Below are positions 48,164-58,398 of a stretch of DNA of 64,000 nucleotides, piece after piece. This DNA comes from Gemmatimonadota bacterium. GTDB taxonomy: Bacteria > JAAXHH01. The translations under genes and the position numbers were made by a program. The stretch's first letter is position 1, and each line of letters opens with the position of its first letter. The notes under the pieces are model-generated. The model saw only the letters and a program-made list of their open reading frames with translations, searched no databases and was not told the origin of the DNA. The stretch is from positions 462,857-526,856 of the forward strand of contig JAPOZT010000011.1 in NCBI GenBank assembly GCA_026705925.1, read 5' to 3'.

Positions 48164-49021
48164 ATGTTCAAAAGCGTAAAACACGATGTGTGGGCCTTCG
48201 ACGCGGAATGGGTACCCGACCCCGATGCGGGACGTTTGCTCTACGACCTGCCGGCCGAAATGCCCGACTTCGAAGTCGTCCAGGAGATGTGGCGCCAGAA
48301 CGGGGCCACCGAAGAAAAGCCGCGGCCCTTTCTCAAGTATGCCATGTCCCGCCTGGTCTCCATCGCCATGGTGACCCGAAACCAGGATCCCCAGGGCAAT
48401 GTTACGATCGACCTGCGCGTACAACCCCGGGACCCGGACAACCCCGACGATTGCGACGAAGCCACGATTCTGTCCCGGTTCCTCGAAAGCGTGGGCCGAC
48501 GCCTGCCCCAGCTCGTCGGCTTTAACTCCACCGGATCGGACCTCCCGATCATGATCCAGCGAGGGATCATCAAGGGCATCACCGCCGCCGGGTTCTGCAA
48601 GCGGCCGGACAAGCCCTGGGAGGGCTACGATTACTTCTCGAGGGCCAGCGAGTGGAACGTGGACCTGATGACGGCCATCGGTGAGTGGGGCAAGGCGCGC
48701 CCCTCCCTGAAAGAGATGGCGGTGCTGTCGGGCATCCCGGGCAAGATGGGCGGTTTCGACGGGGACAGCGTCGCCGAGGCCTGGCTCGACGGCGGCATCC
48801 GGCGCATCGCCCAGTACAACCAGCACGACGCCGTGACGACCTACCTCGTCTGGCTTCGCATCGCCCATTTCGCCGGGTTCTTCAACGACGGCCAGTATAG
48901 GGAGGAACAGGACCTGGTGCGGTCCATGCTCGAAGAGAAGGCGAAATCACCGGAGAACGGGCACCTGGCCGAATACGTCCAGGAGTGGGACCGGCTCAGG
49001 GGTATGCTCGGAGAAAGGTGA
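48164..49021 (+). CDS. 3'-5' exonuclease, PolB-type DEDD family
   Basis: A 285-residue predicted exonuclease of the DnaQ-like superfamily (PolB exonuclease-like group). The first catalytic pair is in VWAFDAEWVPD (D and E, about residues 12-14), the second Asp in LVGFNSTGSDLPIM, and the final Asp in YNQHDAVTTYLVWLR. Family landmarks WNVDLMTAIGEWGKARPSLKEMAVLSGIPGKM precede it. Such proteins degrade single strands from the 3' end and may proofread. The ATG at 48164 puts exonuclease motif I near residue 10. Its position beside a nuclease and the mutagenesis cassette suggests a DNA-repair neighbourhood. Confidence 0.85.
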   Translation: MFKSVKHDVWAFDAEWVPDPDAGRLLYDLPAEMPDFEVVQEMWRQNGATEEKPRPFLKYAMSRLVSIAMVTRNQDPQGNVTIDLRVQPRDPDNPDDCDEATILSRFLESVGRRLPQLVGFNSTGSDLPIMIQRGIIKGITAAGFCKRPDKPWEGYDYFSRASEWNVDLMTAIGEWGKARPSLKEMAVLSGIPGKMGGFDGDSVAEAWLDGGIRRIAQYNQHDAVTTYLVWLRIAHFAGFFNDGQYREEQDLVRSMLEEKAKSPENGHLAEYVQEWDRLRGMLGER

Positions 49022-49104
49022 ATGTAGCGTCCGGTGCGGGCCCGGATTTCATGTATTCATTTACCAAATACTCGTCTACCAAATACTCGTCGGTCACGCC
49101 GGCT

Positions 49105-49551
49105 TCATATGAACATCTCCAGGCACCACGTCTTGAAGCCGTGATTCCGGTAGAACTTAAGCACGCGGTCCAGGTCCATGGTGGCCGAGTGTACGCGGAA
49201 CCGCCGGATGCCGTTCCGCCCGGCGATCTCCTTCATGCGTTCGACCAGCTTGCCGCCGACTCTGGCGCTGCGGTAGGGTGCCCTGACGTACAGGTCGTAT
49301 ATTTCCAGGTAGCGCTCCCCTTCTTCGAATACACACAGGTCGCGGCTGACGTGGACCTCGCCGCGGCTGTACCCGATGACTTCGTCCTCTGCGACGGCTA
49401 CAAGCAAATAGGGTCCCAGGGCTTCTCTGATCTCGTCTGAAGAACTGGGTCCGAAGCCGTATGTAACCCCTTCGGACTCCCAGTCCAGGTCCAGCTGATG
49501 AACGCCTTCCACGTCTTCGGGTTCGCATTCACGTATGACCAGGTTATCCAT
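49105..49551 (-). CDS. GNAT-family N-acetyltransferase
   Basis: A 148-residue single-domain GNAT: LVIRECEPEDVEGVHQLDLDW at the start, LLVAVAEDEVIGYSRGEVHV as the central strands, LEIYDLYVRAPYRSARVGGKLVERMKEIA containing the acetyl-CoA loop (R-S-A-R-V-G-G), and LKFYRNHGFKTWCLEMFI at the end. The acceptor is unknown. The ATG at 49549-49551 is preferred; the 15 codons before it consist of the 11-bp tandem repeat and are unlikely to be translated. It is convergent with the exonuclease gene across 83 bp. Confidence 0.85.
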   Translation of the reverse strand: MDNLVIRECEPEDVEGVHQLDLDWESEGVTYGFGPSSSDEIREALGPYLLVAVAEDEVIGYSRGEVHVSRDLCVFEEGERYLEIYDLYVRAPYRSARVGGKLVERMKEIAGRNGIRRFRVHSATMDLDRVLKFYRNHGFKTWCLEMFI

Positions 49552-49567
49552 TTGTGCGTCTCTCCTT

Positions 49568-49609
49568 GAATCGCGTTGGAATCGCGTTGGAATCACGTTG
49601 GAATTGCGG
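49568..49609. repeat. Four 11-bp tandem repeats upstream of the GNAT gene
   Basis: GAATCGCGTTG is repeated at 49568 and 49579, then GAATCACGTTG at 49590 and the partial GAATTGCGG at 49601. They lie about 17 bp before the GNAT ATG on the minus strand, in its 5' leader or promoter. Confidence 0.88.
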
Positions 49610-49704
49610 AACCATGTTGAAGAAACTGGTGTCGATTTGTATTGAGGAATGATAATGATTAAATCGGCACGAAGGCGACTGTATTTTCTGGGAGGCGGGT
49701 CAAG

Positions 49705-50031
49705 ATGAGCGACAACGTGTTAGCCGACCGGATTCGTCCCATGCTTTCATCGCATCCGGGCTACTTCGAGAAAAACATGTTCGGAGGCGTCTGCTTTAAG
49801 ATCAACGGGAACATGTGCGTGGGGACCTGGAAGGGTTCGCTTATCGTACGGCTCGAGCGGGAGAAGCACGAGGAGACGCTGGCCGAACCGCACGCTAAGC
49901 CTGCCGACATCGCGGGACGGACCATGAGGGGATGGGCCCGGGTGGAGCCGGCAGGCATTGCGACCGAGGATGACCTGGCGACCTGGGTGGCCCGCGCCGC
50001 TGATTACGCGGCTTCCCTGCCGGCGAAGTGA
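49705..50031 (+). CDS. TfoX N-terminal-domain protein
   Basis: A 108-residue protein consisting of the TfoX/Sxy N-terminal domain alone: DRIRPMLSSHPGYFEKNMFGGVCFKINGNMCVGTWKGSLIVRL, with the K-x-M-F-G-G-V-x-F motif diagnostic of the family, then GRTMRGWARVEP and a C-terminal helix DLATWVARAADYAASLP. Full-length TfoX activates competence genes, but many bacteria carry only this domain and its role there is unclear. GGGAGG lies upstream of the ATG. It is convergent with dnaE2 and separated from it by the phased ATTGCAA repeats. Confidence 0.87.
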   Translation: MSDNVLADRIRPMLSSHPGYFEKNMFGGVCFKINGNMCVGTWKGSLIVRLEREKHEETLAEPHAKPADIAGRTMRGWARVEPAGIATEDDLATWVARAADYAASLPAK

Positions 50032-50065
50032 ATCGACCGAAGTGGATGTTCGCAGATTGGATTTA

Positions 50066-50144
50066 CGGCTGATTGCAAGTTTTATGCCGTCCAATTGCAA
50101 GTTTGGCAGCGGCTGATTGCAAGTTCTATGCCGTCCAATTGCAA
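50066..50144. repeat. Phased ATTGCAA array: 35-nt unit repeated at 44 nt, with a 22-nt subperiod
   Basis: CGGCTGATTGCAAGTT(T/C)TATGCCGTCCAATTGCAA (described by its landmarks) occurs at 50066 and 50110. Within it ATTGCAA appears at 50072, 50094, 50116 and 50138, exactly 22 nt apart each time, about two helical turns. The array ends 4 nt before the dnaE2 stop. Its position between two convergent genes argues against a promoter role. Confidence 0.9.
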
Positions 50145-50147
50145 CTC

Positions 50148-53410
<3,263 letters not shown>

Positions 53411-53414
<4 letters not shown>

Positions 53415-54931
53415 TCCACCCGGCCCTGGACGTACCAGCGGCCGCTCCCGTGGTCGTAGTAGACCCAGAGGGTTTCGCCCCGCGCGGTGTCGACGAAACG
53501 GTAATCCCTCCGGATTTCCCGGACCCACCATCCGCCGCTGACCAGGTGCTCCGGGGGCGGGCCAAGCGGGCCGGGGCCCGAAGGCGCCTGCCAGTTCACG
53601 GGCTGGCCTTCCAGGAGCCGGGGACTGGCGTGGGCGCGGCGTACCAGGGCGCGCACGGCCACCGGCCGGGGGGTGGCCGCGGCGAGCTTGCCGAAGGGCT
53701 GCCACCCGAAACGGGCTTCCGGGAGATGTCCCGACGCCAGCCGCGCCGTGAGGACCGCACCGGGGCCGAACTCGGCCCGGACCCGCGCCAGGGCCCGCAT
53801 GGCCGAACCGGTGTCGCGGTCCGGATTCTCCTGCAGGAGGTTCAGCTTGTCGGCGGTGACGGGCACGCCCTCCACCTCGAGGGCCAGCTCCACCGGGGGG
53901 AAGGGGAAGGAAATCGTTTCCAGGCGCAGGCCCACCAGCTCCAGCAGGACCCGGGCGTCCAGCGTCGGTTCGGCCGCCTGGACCCGGCAGCGGTGGCGCG
54001 TGCCGTTCTCCTGCCGGAACGCCAGCCGGAGGGCGGCGGCCGCATGGTATCTTTCGCCCGCGGCCTTCAGCAGGGGAGCCAATAGCTGGGACACCCGGAA
54101 CTGGAGGCCCCGGGCGTCCGATTCGTTCGCGTCCAGTTCCATCCGGGCGCGGAGCGGTTCGGAAAGGCCCCGCGGCTGAAGGGGCAGGGACCGGTCTCCC
54201 GCCGCGAAGCGGTAGAAGGCACGGGCCTGCTCGCCGAGATGCCGGGCGATCCGCTCCCCGGGAAGGGCCAGGAAATCCCCCACGGTATACACGGCCAGCT
54301 TGTCCAGCCGTTCCCGCAGCTTCGGCTCGAGTTGCAGATCGAGCAGCCGCACCTTTCGACTCTCGGCTTCCTCGGCCGCCATGGTAGGAAGCACGACCAC
54401 CCCGTTCCGCGCCTTGGCGACGGCATAGGTGCCGAAGCGGCCGAAACCGACCGCGACGCTCGCCGGCAGTTCCAGTCCGGAGAGGGCGGCGTGCATCTGC
54501 CCGGCCCAGTCCTCCAGCGACGCGTAGAGCCGGTCCAGTCCTCCCGCGTCCACCCAGAAGATCCCCGGCTCCTCCGCGCTCGGCTCCACCCGGGGGCTGA
54601 AACGGTCCAGCGCGCCGTGGACCTGCCGGACCGCCGCCCCGACCTCCTCCTCCGAAACCGTCCCGGCGCACAGGCCGCGGTCCAGGGAGAGGGCCGCGGC
54701 GTACTTCATGCCCGGCCGGATCCCGCCCCGGGCGGCCGCGGCGTTGAGCCACAGGATGGGGCTCAGGGGCTTATCCTCTTCCACCACCGCCACCGGCCGT
54801 TCCCGCCACTGCGGATGGCTCCTCAGCAGGAGCCGGAGCGGCAGCGCCCGGATGTTAATGCAGGCCGTCCGGATGTTAATGCAGGCCGTCCGGCCCGCGG
54901 CAGATTTCGGTGTGGCGCCAGCCCGGTCCAT
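53411..54931 (-). CDS. imuB: ImuB, Y-family polymerase-like mutagenesis protein
   Basis: A 506-residue protein of the ImuB group. The Y-family palm/fingers part spans about 20-190 ([40 protein letters not shown]), with a thumb helix-hairpin-helix at [20 protein letters not shown] and a little-finger domain behind. Catalytic residues appear lost: the first-strand Asp is absent (CINIRALPL) and the SxDE motif reads SAEE. ImuB normally lacks activity and links ImuA, ImuC and the beta clamp. The N-terminus contains a 7-residue duplication (TACINIR twice) caused by a 21-bp repeat that also overlaps the end of imuA; the true start is therefore uncertain within 54931-54890. Confidence 0.87.
54849..54890. 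repeat. 21-bp tandem duplication at the imuA/imuB junction
   Basis: Two perfect copies of CGGATGTTAATGCAGGCCGTC (54849-54869 and 54870-54890). On the minus strand each copy carries the imuA stop codon TAA in the imuA frame (54876-54878 and 54855-54857) and TACINIR in the imuB frame. Confidence 0.92.
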
Positions 54932-55526
54932 GACGTTTGTCCTTCAGGATTTCGATTTCGCATTGAAAACGGTCCACCGCCAGGCGGCGGCAGGAAGTCT
55001 GGCCCCTCAGGGTGACCATCGGCCCCAGCGAAGGCGCCTCGCGGGACTTGGCGGTCAGGCACAGGAGGGCGGCGTGGTGGTCCCGCGCCTGCCGGGCCAG
55101 GCGCACCTGCAGGGGCACGGGGATCCTGGAATCGGCGTGCAGGTCCATCACCACCAGGCCGAAGCCGCCCGAACGCAGGACCCGGTCCGCCGACCGCGCC
55201 GCGGCCCGCGCGTCCGGTACGCGGATGACCACCAGGGCGTCCAGGTCCACGCCGCTCTCCGCCGCGTCCGGCGCGAAGAAGGTGTCCGGCGTCGCCGTGA
55301 TCCAGGCCGCCGGCTCTCCCTCGAGCTGGGCGTCCAGCACCAGCCGGAAGGCGGCCGTCAGCAGGGCGGCCCCGGGGACGGACGAGAGCTCGCAGAGGCG
55401 CCCGGCCAAATGCGACCGCGACCAGCACGGCCGCTCCTCCCGCTTTCCGGCGGGCATCCGCGTGAAATAGGGTTCGAGATCCTGCAGATCCCGGTCCTGC
55501 AGATCCCGATCCTGCAGGGACGACAT
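54876..55526 (-). CDS. imuA: ImuA-like RecA-fold protein
   Basis: A 216-residue protein resembling ImuA of lexA-imuA-imuB-dnaE2 cassettes. RLCELSSVPGAALLTAAFRLVLDAQLEGEPAAWIT gives the RecA-like core start, VDLDALVVIRVPDARAAARSADRVLRSGGFGLVVMDL the Walker-B-like strand, and LARQARDHHAALLCLTAK the next strand. The Walker A lysine motif (GKT/S) is absent, so ATP hydrolysis is unlikely. The N-terminal tail has a 15-bp repeat encoding LQDRD. The ATG at 55524-55526 is 61 bp after lexA in the same operon. Its 3' end overlaps imuB by 56 bp if imuB begins at 54931. Confidence 0.8.
   Translation of the reverse strand: MSSLQDRDLQDRDLQDLEPYFTRMPAGKREERPCWSRSHLAGRLCELSSVPGAALLTAAFRLVLDAQLEGEPAAWITATPDTFFAPDAAESGVDLDALVVIRVPDARAAARSADRVLRSGGFGLVVMDLHADSRIPVPLQVRLARQARDHHAALLCLTAKSREAPSLGPMVTLRGQTSCRRLAVDRFQCEIEILKDKRHGPGWRHTEICRGPDGLH
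55478..55517. repeat. 15-bp tandem repeats at the start of imuA
   Basis: GATCCTGCAGATCCC (55478), GGTCCTGCAGATCCC (55493) and the partial GATCCTGCAG (55508) encode Leu-Gln-Asp-Arg-Asp repeats immediately after the start codon. Confidence 0.88.
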
Positions 55527-55587
55527 GATGATTCCTTCGGTTGTGCGATGTGTGCGATGTGTTACTCGACGCGGCAGCCCGGCCGTC

Positions 55588-56202
55588 CTATTCAACGCTC
55601 CGCCGTATCTCGATGACCTTGCCCAGCAGCGAAAAGGGCGCGCCGTCCTCCCGGGGGATGATCGGGTCGAAGGCCTCGTTCTCCGGATGCAGCTCGACGC
55701 GGCCGTCCCGCTCCCGGTACCGCTTGACCGTCGCCTCGTCGCCCACCAGGGCCACCACGATGTCCCCCGGACTGGCCGTCGGCTGCCGGCGCACGATCAC
55801 CATGTCCCCCGGCAGGATGCCGGCATGAAGCATGCTCTCCCCCTCTACGGTCAGGGCGAAGAGTTCATCGTCGTCGAAACGCGTCTGCACCATGATGTAT
55901 TCCGGCGGATCCTCCATGGCCTCGGTCAGCTCGCCCGCCTGTACGCGCCCCAGCATGGGGATCAACTGGGTGGGGCTGGCCTTGCCGAACTCCGGCAGCC
56001 GGTAACCCCGGGACCTGCCGTCCACCTTGGCGAGCTTCCCCTCGAACACCAGCTTCTCCAGGTGCTGGCGGGCGGACTGGACCGCACGGAACCCGAAGGC
56101 GCGCTGCACGTCCCGGGTCGTGGGCGGGGTCCCGCTCAGGATACGTTCCCGCACGAAATCGTAGATCTTCTCCCTGGTCTTCCCAGGCGATGTGTAGGCC
56201 AT
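55588..56202 (-). CDS. lexA: LexA SOS repressor
   Basis: A 204-residue LexA. The winged helix-turn-helix is in residues 1-70 (PPTTRDVQRAFGFRAVQSARQHLEKLVFEGKL, an unusual recognition helix). The self-cleavage site is A89-G90 in LGRVQAGE; the catalytic dyad is S123 in EGESMLHAG and K160 in GDEATVKRY, spaced as in other LexA proteins. RecA filaments on damaged DNA trigger cleavage and release the cassette lexA-imuA-imuB-dnaE2 behind it. Its promoter spacer is occupied by a perfect 18-nt palindrome (56318-56335), almost certainly the operator, so it should be autoregulated. Confidence 0.95.
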   Translation of the reverse strand: MAYTSPGKTREKIYDFVRERILSGTPPTTRDVQRAFGFRAVQSARQHLEKLVFEGKLAKVDGRSRGYRLPEFGKASPTQLIPMLGRVQAGELTEAMEDPPEYIMVQTRFDDDELFALTVEGESMLHAGILPGDMVIVRRQPTASPGDIVVALVGDEATVKRYRERDGRVELHPENEAFDPIIPREDGAPFSLLGKVIEIRRSVE

Positions 56203-56313
56203 GATGGTCTCCTCGGTCCGGGCCGGGGACGGTCAGAAATGGGCCAGTAGCAAGGGCCAGCGCGATGGAGCGCTGAAACGGGACGGCGCGCCAAAACGAG
56301 CGCCTGAAAATCC

Positions 56314-56342
56314 ATAAAACAGACATTTGTCTGTTATGTCAA
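56314..56342 (-). promoter_or_regulatory. Promoter of the lexA-imuA-imuB-dnaE2 operon
   Basis: On the minus strand TTGACA (56342-56337) is followed by exactly 17 nt and TTTTAT (56319-56314), which matches TATAAT at four positions. Transcription would start near 56307, about 105 nt before the lexA ATG. Confidence 0.68.
56318..56335. promoter_or_regulatory. Candidate LexA operator (SOS box)
   Basis: AACAGACA-TT-TGTCTGTT is a perfect 18-nt palindrome lying between the -35 and -10 boxes of lexA. Its core ACAGACATTTGTCTGT differs from the enterobacterial CTGT-N8-ACAG, the Gram-positive GAAC-N4-GTTC and the alphaproteobacterial GTTC-N7-GTTC boxes. Position and symmetry make it the obvious binding site for this LexA. 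Confidence 0.75.
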
Positions 56343-56452
56343 GCAGTTTTTAGGGAATTGGGAGTTGGAACAGATGAGCGCCAATCGTGGAGTAGTGGAG
56401 TGGGTAGTTACAAAAGTGAGTCGGGAGCGGTTTATGAAATGGCAATCATGCG

Positions 56453-56509
56453 TTAATGGGCTATTTCATGGTAAGTGGATTTCGCTGTCGGCTCGGGTAT
56501 GGGATACCC
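56453..56509 (-). pseudogene. C-terminal fragment of a second hicB
   Basis: Read on the minus strand, 18 codons give GYPIPEPTAKSTYHEIAH followed by TAA; the intact hicB at 1445-1660 ends GYPIPEPTAKSTYLEIVS. Fourteen consecutive residues except one are identical, and DNA identity is high. Immediately upstream is TGA (56510-56512), and no N-terminal HicB sequence follows, so this is a remnant. The 5' side (56343-56452) and the 3' side (56513-56583) show nothing else recognisable. Confidence 0.75.
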
Positions 56510-56597
56510 TCACTGAACCGGTGACGCGACATCTCAATCTCTCCTCGCGTCACAAATCAAAGGCATCTTTTCAATAATACGCCTTGCTTATTGGCAC

Positions 56598-56611
56598 AAT
56601 TAACGTTAATT
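56598..56611. promoter_or_regulatory. Perfect 14-bp AT-rich palindrome before the DUF4143 ATPase
   Basis: AATTAACGTTAATT lies 9 nt before the ATG at 56620 in AT-rich DNA and overlaps where a ribosome-binding site should be; none is visible. It could be an operator in the leader of the ATPase gene. Confidence 0.4.
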
Positions 56612-56619
56612 ATATCTAT

Positions 56620-57810
56620 ATGATGACAGAATTATACATTCCTCAGGCACAACTCACCAGACTCGTCCACCTGGTGACGCCGGGTAAAGTCGTCGTGGTC
56701 TACGGTCCCAGGAGAGTGGGCAAAACCACGCTGATTAAACGCTATATCCGGGAACACGACCCAGACGCCCTGCTCGTGACGGGGGAGGATATCGTGGTCC
56801 GGGAGTATCTCGAGAGTCAGTCCCTGGCTAAATTGACGTCTTTCGTTGGCCGTCGTCGTACACTGATCATCGACGAAGCGCAGCATATCCGGGAAATCGG
56901 ACTGAATCTCAAGCTGCTCGCCGATCACGTCGAGGGACTTCGGATCATTGCCACGGGCTCGTCCTCCTTCGACCTGGCCCATCAGACCGGAGAGCCCCTG
57001 ACCGGCCGCAAGTATACCCTGTTGCTACTGCCCCTCGCACAACTGGAAATCCAGGAAACCGAATCCGCGCACCAGACCAGGGCCCACCTCGAACAAAGGC
57101 TGATCTACGGGTCGTATCCTGAAGTCGTGCTCATGGACTCGAACGAAGATCGGCAGCTCTATATAAAGGAACTGATCGCTTCCTATCTTTTCAGGGACAT
57201 CCTTCAGCTCGAAGGCATACGCCATGCGGACAAGCTGCTCAGGTTGCTACAACTGGTAGCCTTCCAAATCGGACGAGAGGTATCGACTTCCGAACTGGGT
57301 ACCCAGTTGGGCATGAACGCAAGCACCGTTGATCGCTATCTCGACCTGCTGGAGAAATCCTATATCCTCCACAGCCGCCGTGGATTCAGCCGCAACCTGC
57401 GCAAGGAGATAACCAAGAGCCGACGCTATTACTTCTACGACAACGGCATAAGGAACGGTTTGATCAACAACTTCAACCCGCTGACCATACGGGATGACGT
57501 TGGGGAATTGTGGGAAAACTACATCCTGGCGGAACGTCTGAAGTACAACCTGTACAACGGCCGCCTGGTCGAAAGCTACTTCTGGCGTACCTACGACCGC
57601 CAGGAGATCGACCTGGTCGAGGAGTGGGGGGGCAAACTGCTTGCCGCGGAACTGAAGTGGCCTGCCAAATCAAGCCGGGCACCAAGCGCCTGGCGCAAGG
57701 CCTATCCGGACAGTTCGTTCCAGGTCGTTCATCCGGAGAACTATCTCGAGTTTATAACTGGCTCCGCACCTAAATCTAGCTCTGAGCCTAAAACTAGCTC
57801 TGCGCTGTGA
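56620..57810 (+). CDS. AAA ATPase with DUF4143 domain
   Basis: A 396-residue protein of the AAA-14/DUF4143 group. Walker A is VVVVYGPRRVGKTTLIKRY near residue 28 and Walker B LIIDEAQHI near 85; a sensor-like IIATGSSSFDLAHQTGEPLTGR follows. The C-terminal DUF4143 part includes STSELGTQLGMNASTVDRYLDLLEKSYILHSRRGF (a winged-helix-like block), YYFYDNGIRNGLINNF and a nuclease-like SYFWRTYDRQEIDLVEEWGGKLLAAELKW with an E-x-D-x(n)-E-x-K pattern. Function of this common family is unclear; it is often on mobile or defence DNA. The start may be ATG 56620 or 56623. The C-terminal tail has an 18-bp repeat and overlaps the convergent OsmC gene by 17 bp. Confidence 0.87.
   Translation: MMTELYIPQAQLTRLVHLVTPGKVVVVYGPRRVGKTTLIKRYIREHDPDALLVTGEDIVVREYLESQSLAKLTSFVGRRRTLIIDEAQHIREIGLNLKLLADHVEGLRIIATGSSSFDLAHQTGEPLTGRKYTLLLLPLAQLEIQETESAHQTRAHLEQRLIYGSYPEVVLMDSNEDRQLYIKELIASYLFRDILQLEGIRHADKLLRLLQLVAFQIGREVSTSELGTQLGMNASTVDRYLDLLEKSYILHSRRGFSRNLRKEITKSRRYYFYDNGIRNGLINNFNPLTIRDDVGELWENYILAERLKYNLYNGRLVESYFWRTYDRQEIDLVEEWGGKLLAAELKWPAKSSRAPSAWRKAYPDSSFQVVHPENYLEFITGSAPKSSSEPKTSSAL
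57763..57798. repeat. 18-bp tandem repeat at the end of the ATPase gene
   Basis: TCCGCACCTAAATCTAGC (57763) and TCTGAGCCTAAAACTAGC (57781) encode SAPKSS and SEPKTS. The second copy also supplies the stop codon of the convergent OsmC gene (CTA at 57794). Confidence 0.82.
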
Positions 57811-58270
57811 CCATCTCCGCCTCGTGATCCACCGGGAAGTTTACGGACCGGGCGATAAAGCACATGGCGTTGGCCTTCTCGTGCAGCTGCTCCGCGGTAG
57901 CCGCGTCGCTTTCCGCCGTAATCGTAACACGGGGCCTGAGGGTCACGCGCGCGAACTGGCCCGATCCGTCCTGATTCAGTTCCAGCACGCCTTCCGCACG
58001 GTCTTCGTAGGCGGTCACCACGACCTTGCTCACCGTGCAGAGATGCAGATACCAGAGCATGTGGCAGGCCGAAAGTGAAGCCAGCAGCATGTCTTCCGGA
58101 TTATGGCGCGCGGCGTCGCCCAGGTAACCGGGGTCCGCGGAACCCCTGATCACCGGCTTGCCCTCGCATGCGATGTCGTAATCCCGCGTATAGCCCCTGT
58201 ACGTGCTCGTGCCATCGCCCTGATTACCCGTCCATGTTACTCCGACCTCGTACGAATGTTGCTTATTCAT
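57794..58270 (-). CDS. OsmC family protein
   Basis: A 158-residue OsmC/Ohr-superfamily protein. GDAARHNPEDMLLASLSACHMLWYLHLC contains the first redox Cys (in LSACHM) and KANAMCFIARSVNFPVDHEAEM the second (AMCFIARSV). The pair forms the thiol peroxidase site of the family, so it likely reduces organic hydroperoxides or similar thiol targets. The ATG at 58268-58270 is preferred. It is single-domain, unlike the hydrolase fusion at 8550-9797. Its last 17 bp overlap the end of the convergent ATPase gene. Confidence 0.9.
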   Translation of the reverse strand: MNKQHSYEVGVTWTGNQGDGTSTYRGYTRDYDIACEGKPVIRGSADPGYLGDAARHNPEDMLLASLSACHMLWYLHLCTVSKVVVTAYEDRAEGVLELNQDGSGQFARVTLRPRVTITAESDAATAEQLHEKANAMCFIARSVNFPVDHEAEMVTAQS

Positions 58271-58398
58271 GATGCCTCCGATCAACTGCCGGATACCCGG
58301 GCAAACTGAATTCGACGCGTATTACCCTCTTGACTCATTCCGTTTTAGCATATCCCAATTAGGCGGCATTCCGGTGATTTTGAAAGTATATTGGTAAC

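Noticed and set aside
47185-50144. Possible CRISPR arrays, given several repeat clusters
   Set aside because: Units are 11-22 nt, adjacent or with repeated spacers, without unique 30-40 nt spacers, and no cas genes are present.
53415-54752. Upstream extension of the dnaE2 frame through imuB
   Set aside because: The frame stays open but the translated sequence is Gly/Arg/Pro-rich shadow of imuB; DnaE2 homology begins at 53414.
56365-56577. A 70-codon plus-strand ORF before the ATPase
   Set aside because: It runs antisense through the hicB fragment, has no ribosome-binding site and its translation resembles nothing known.
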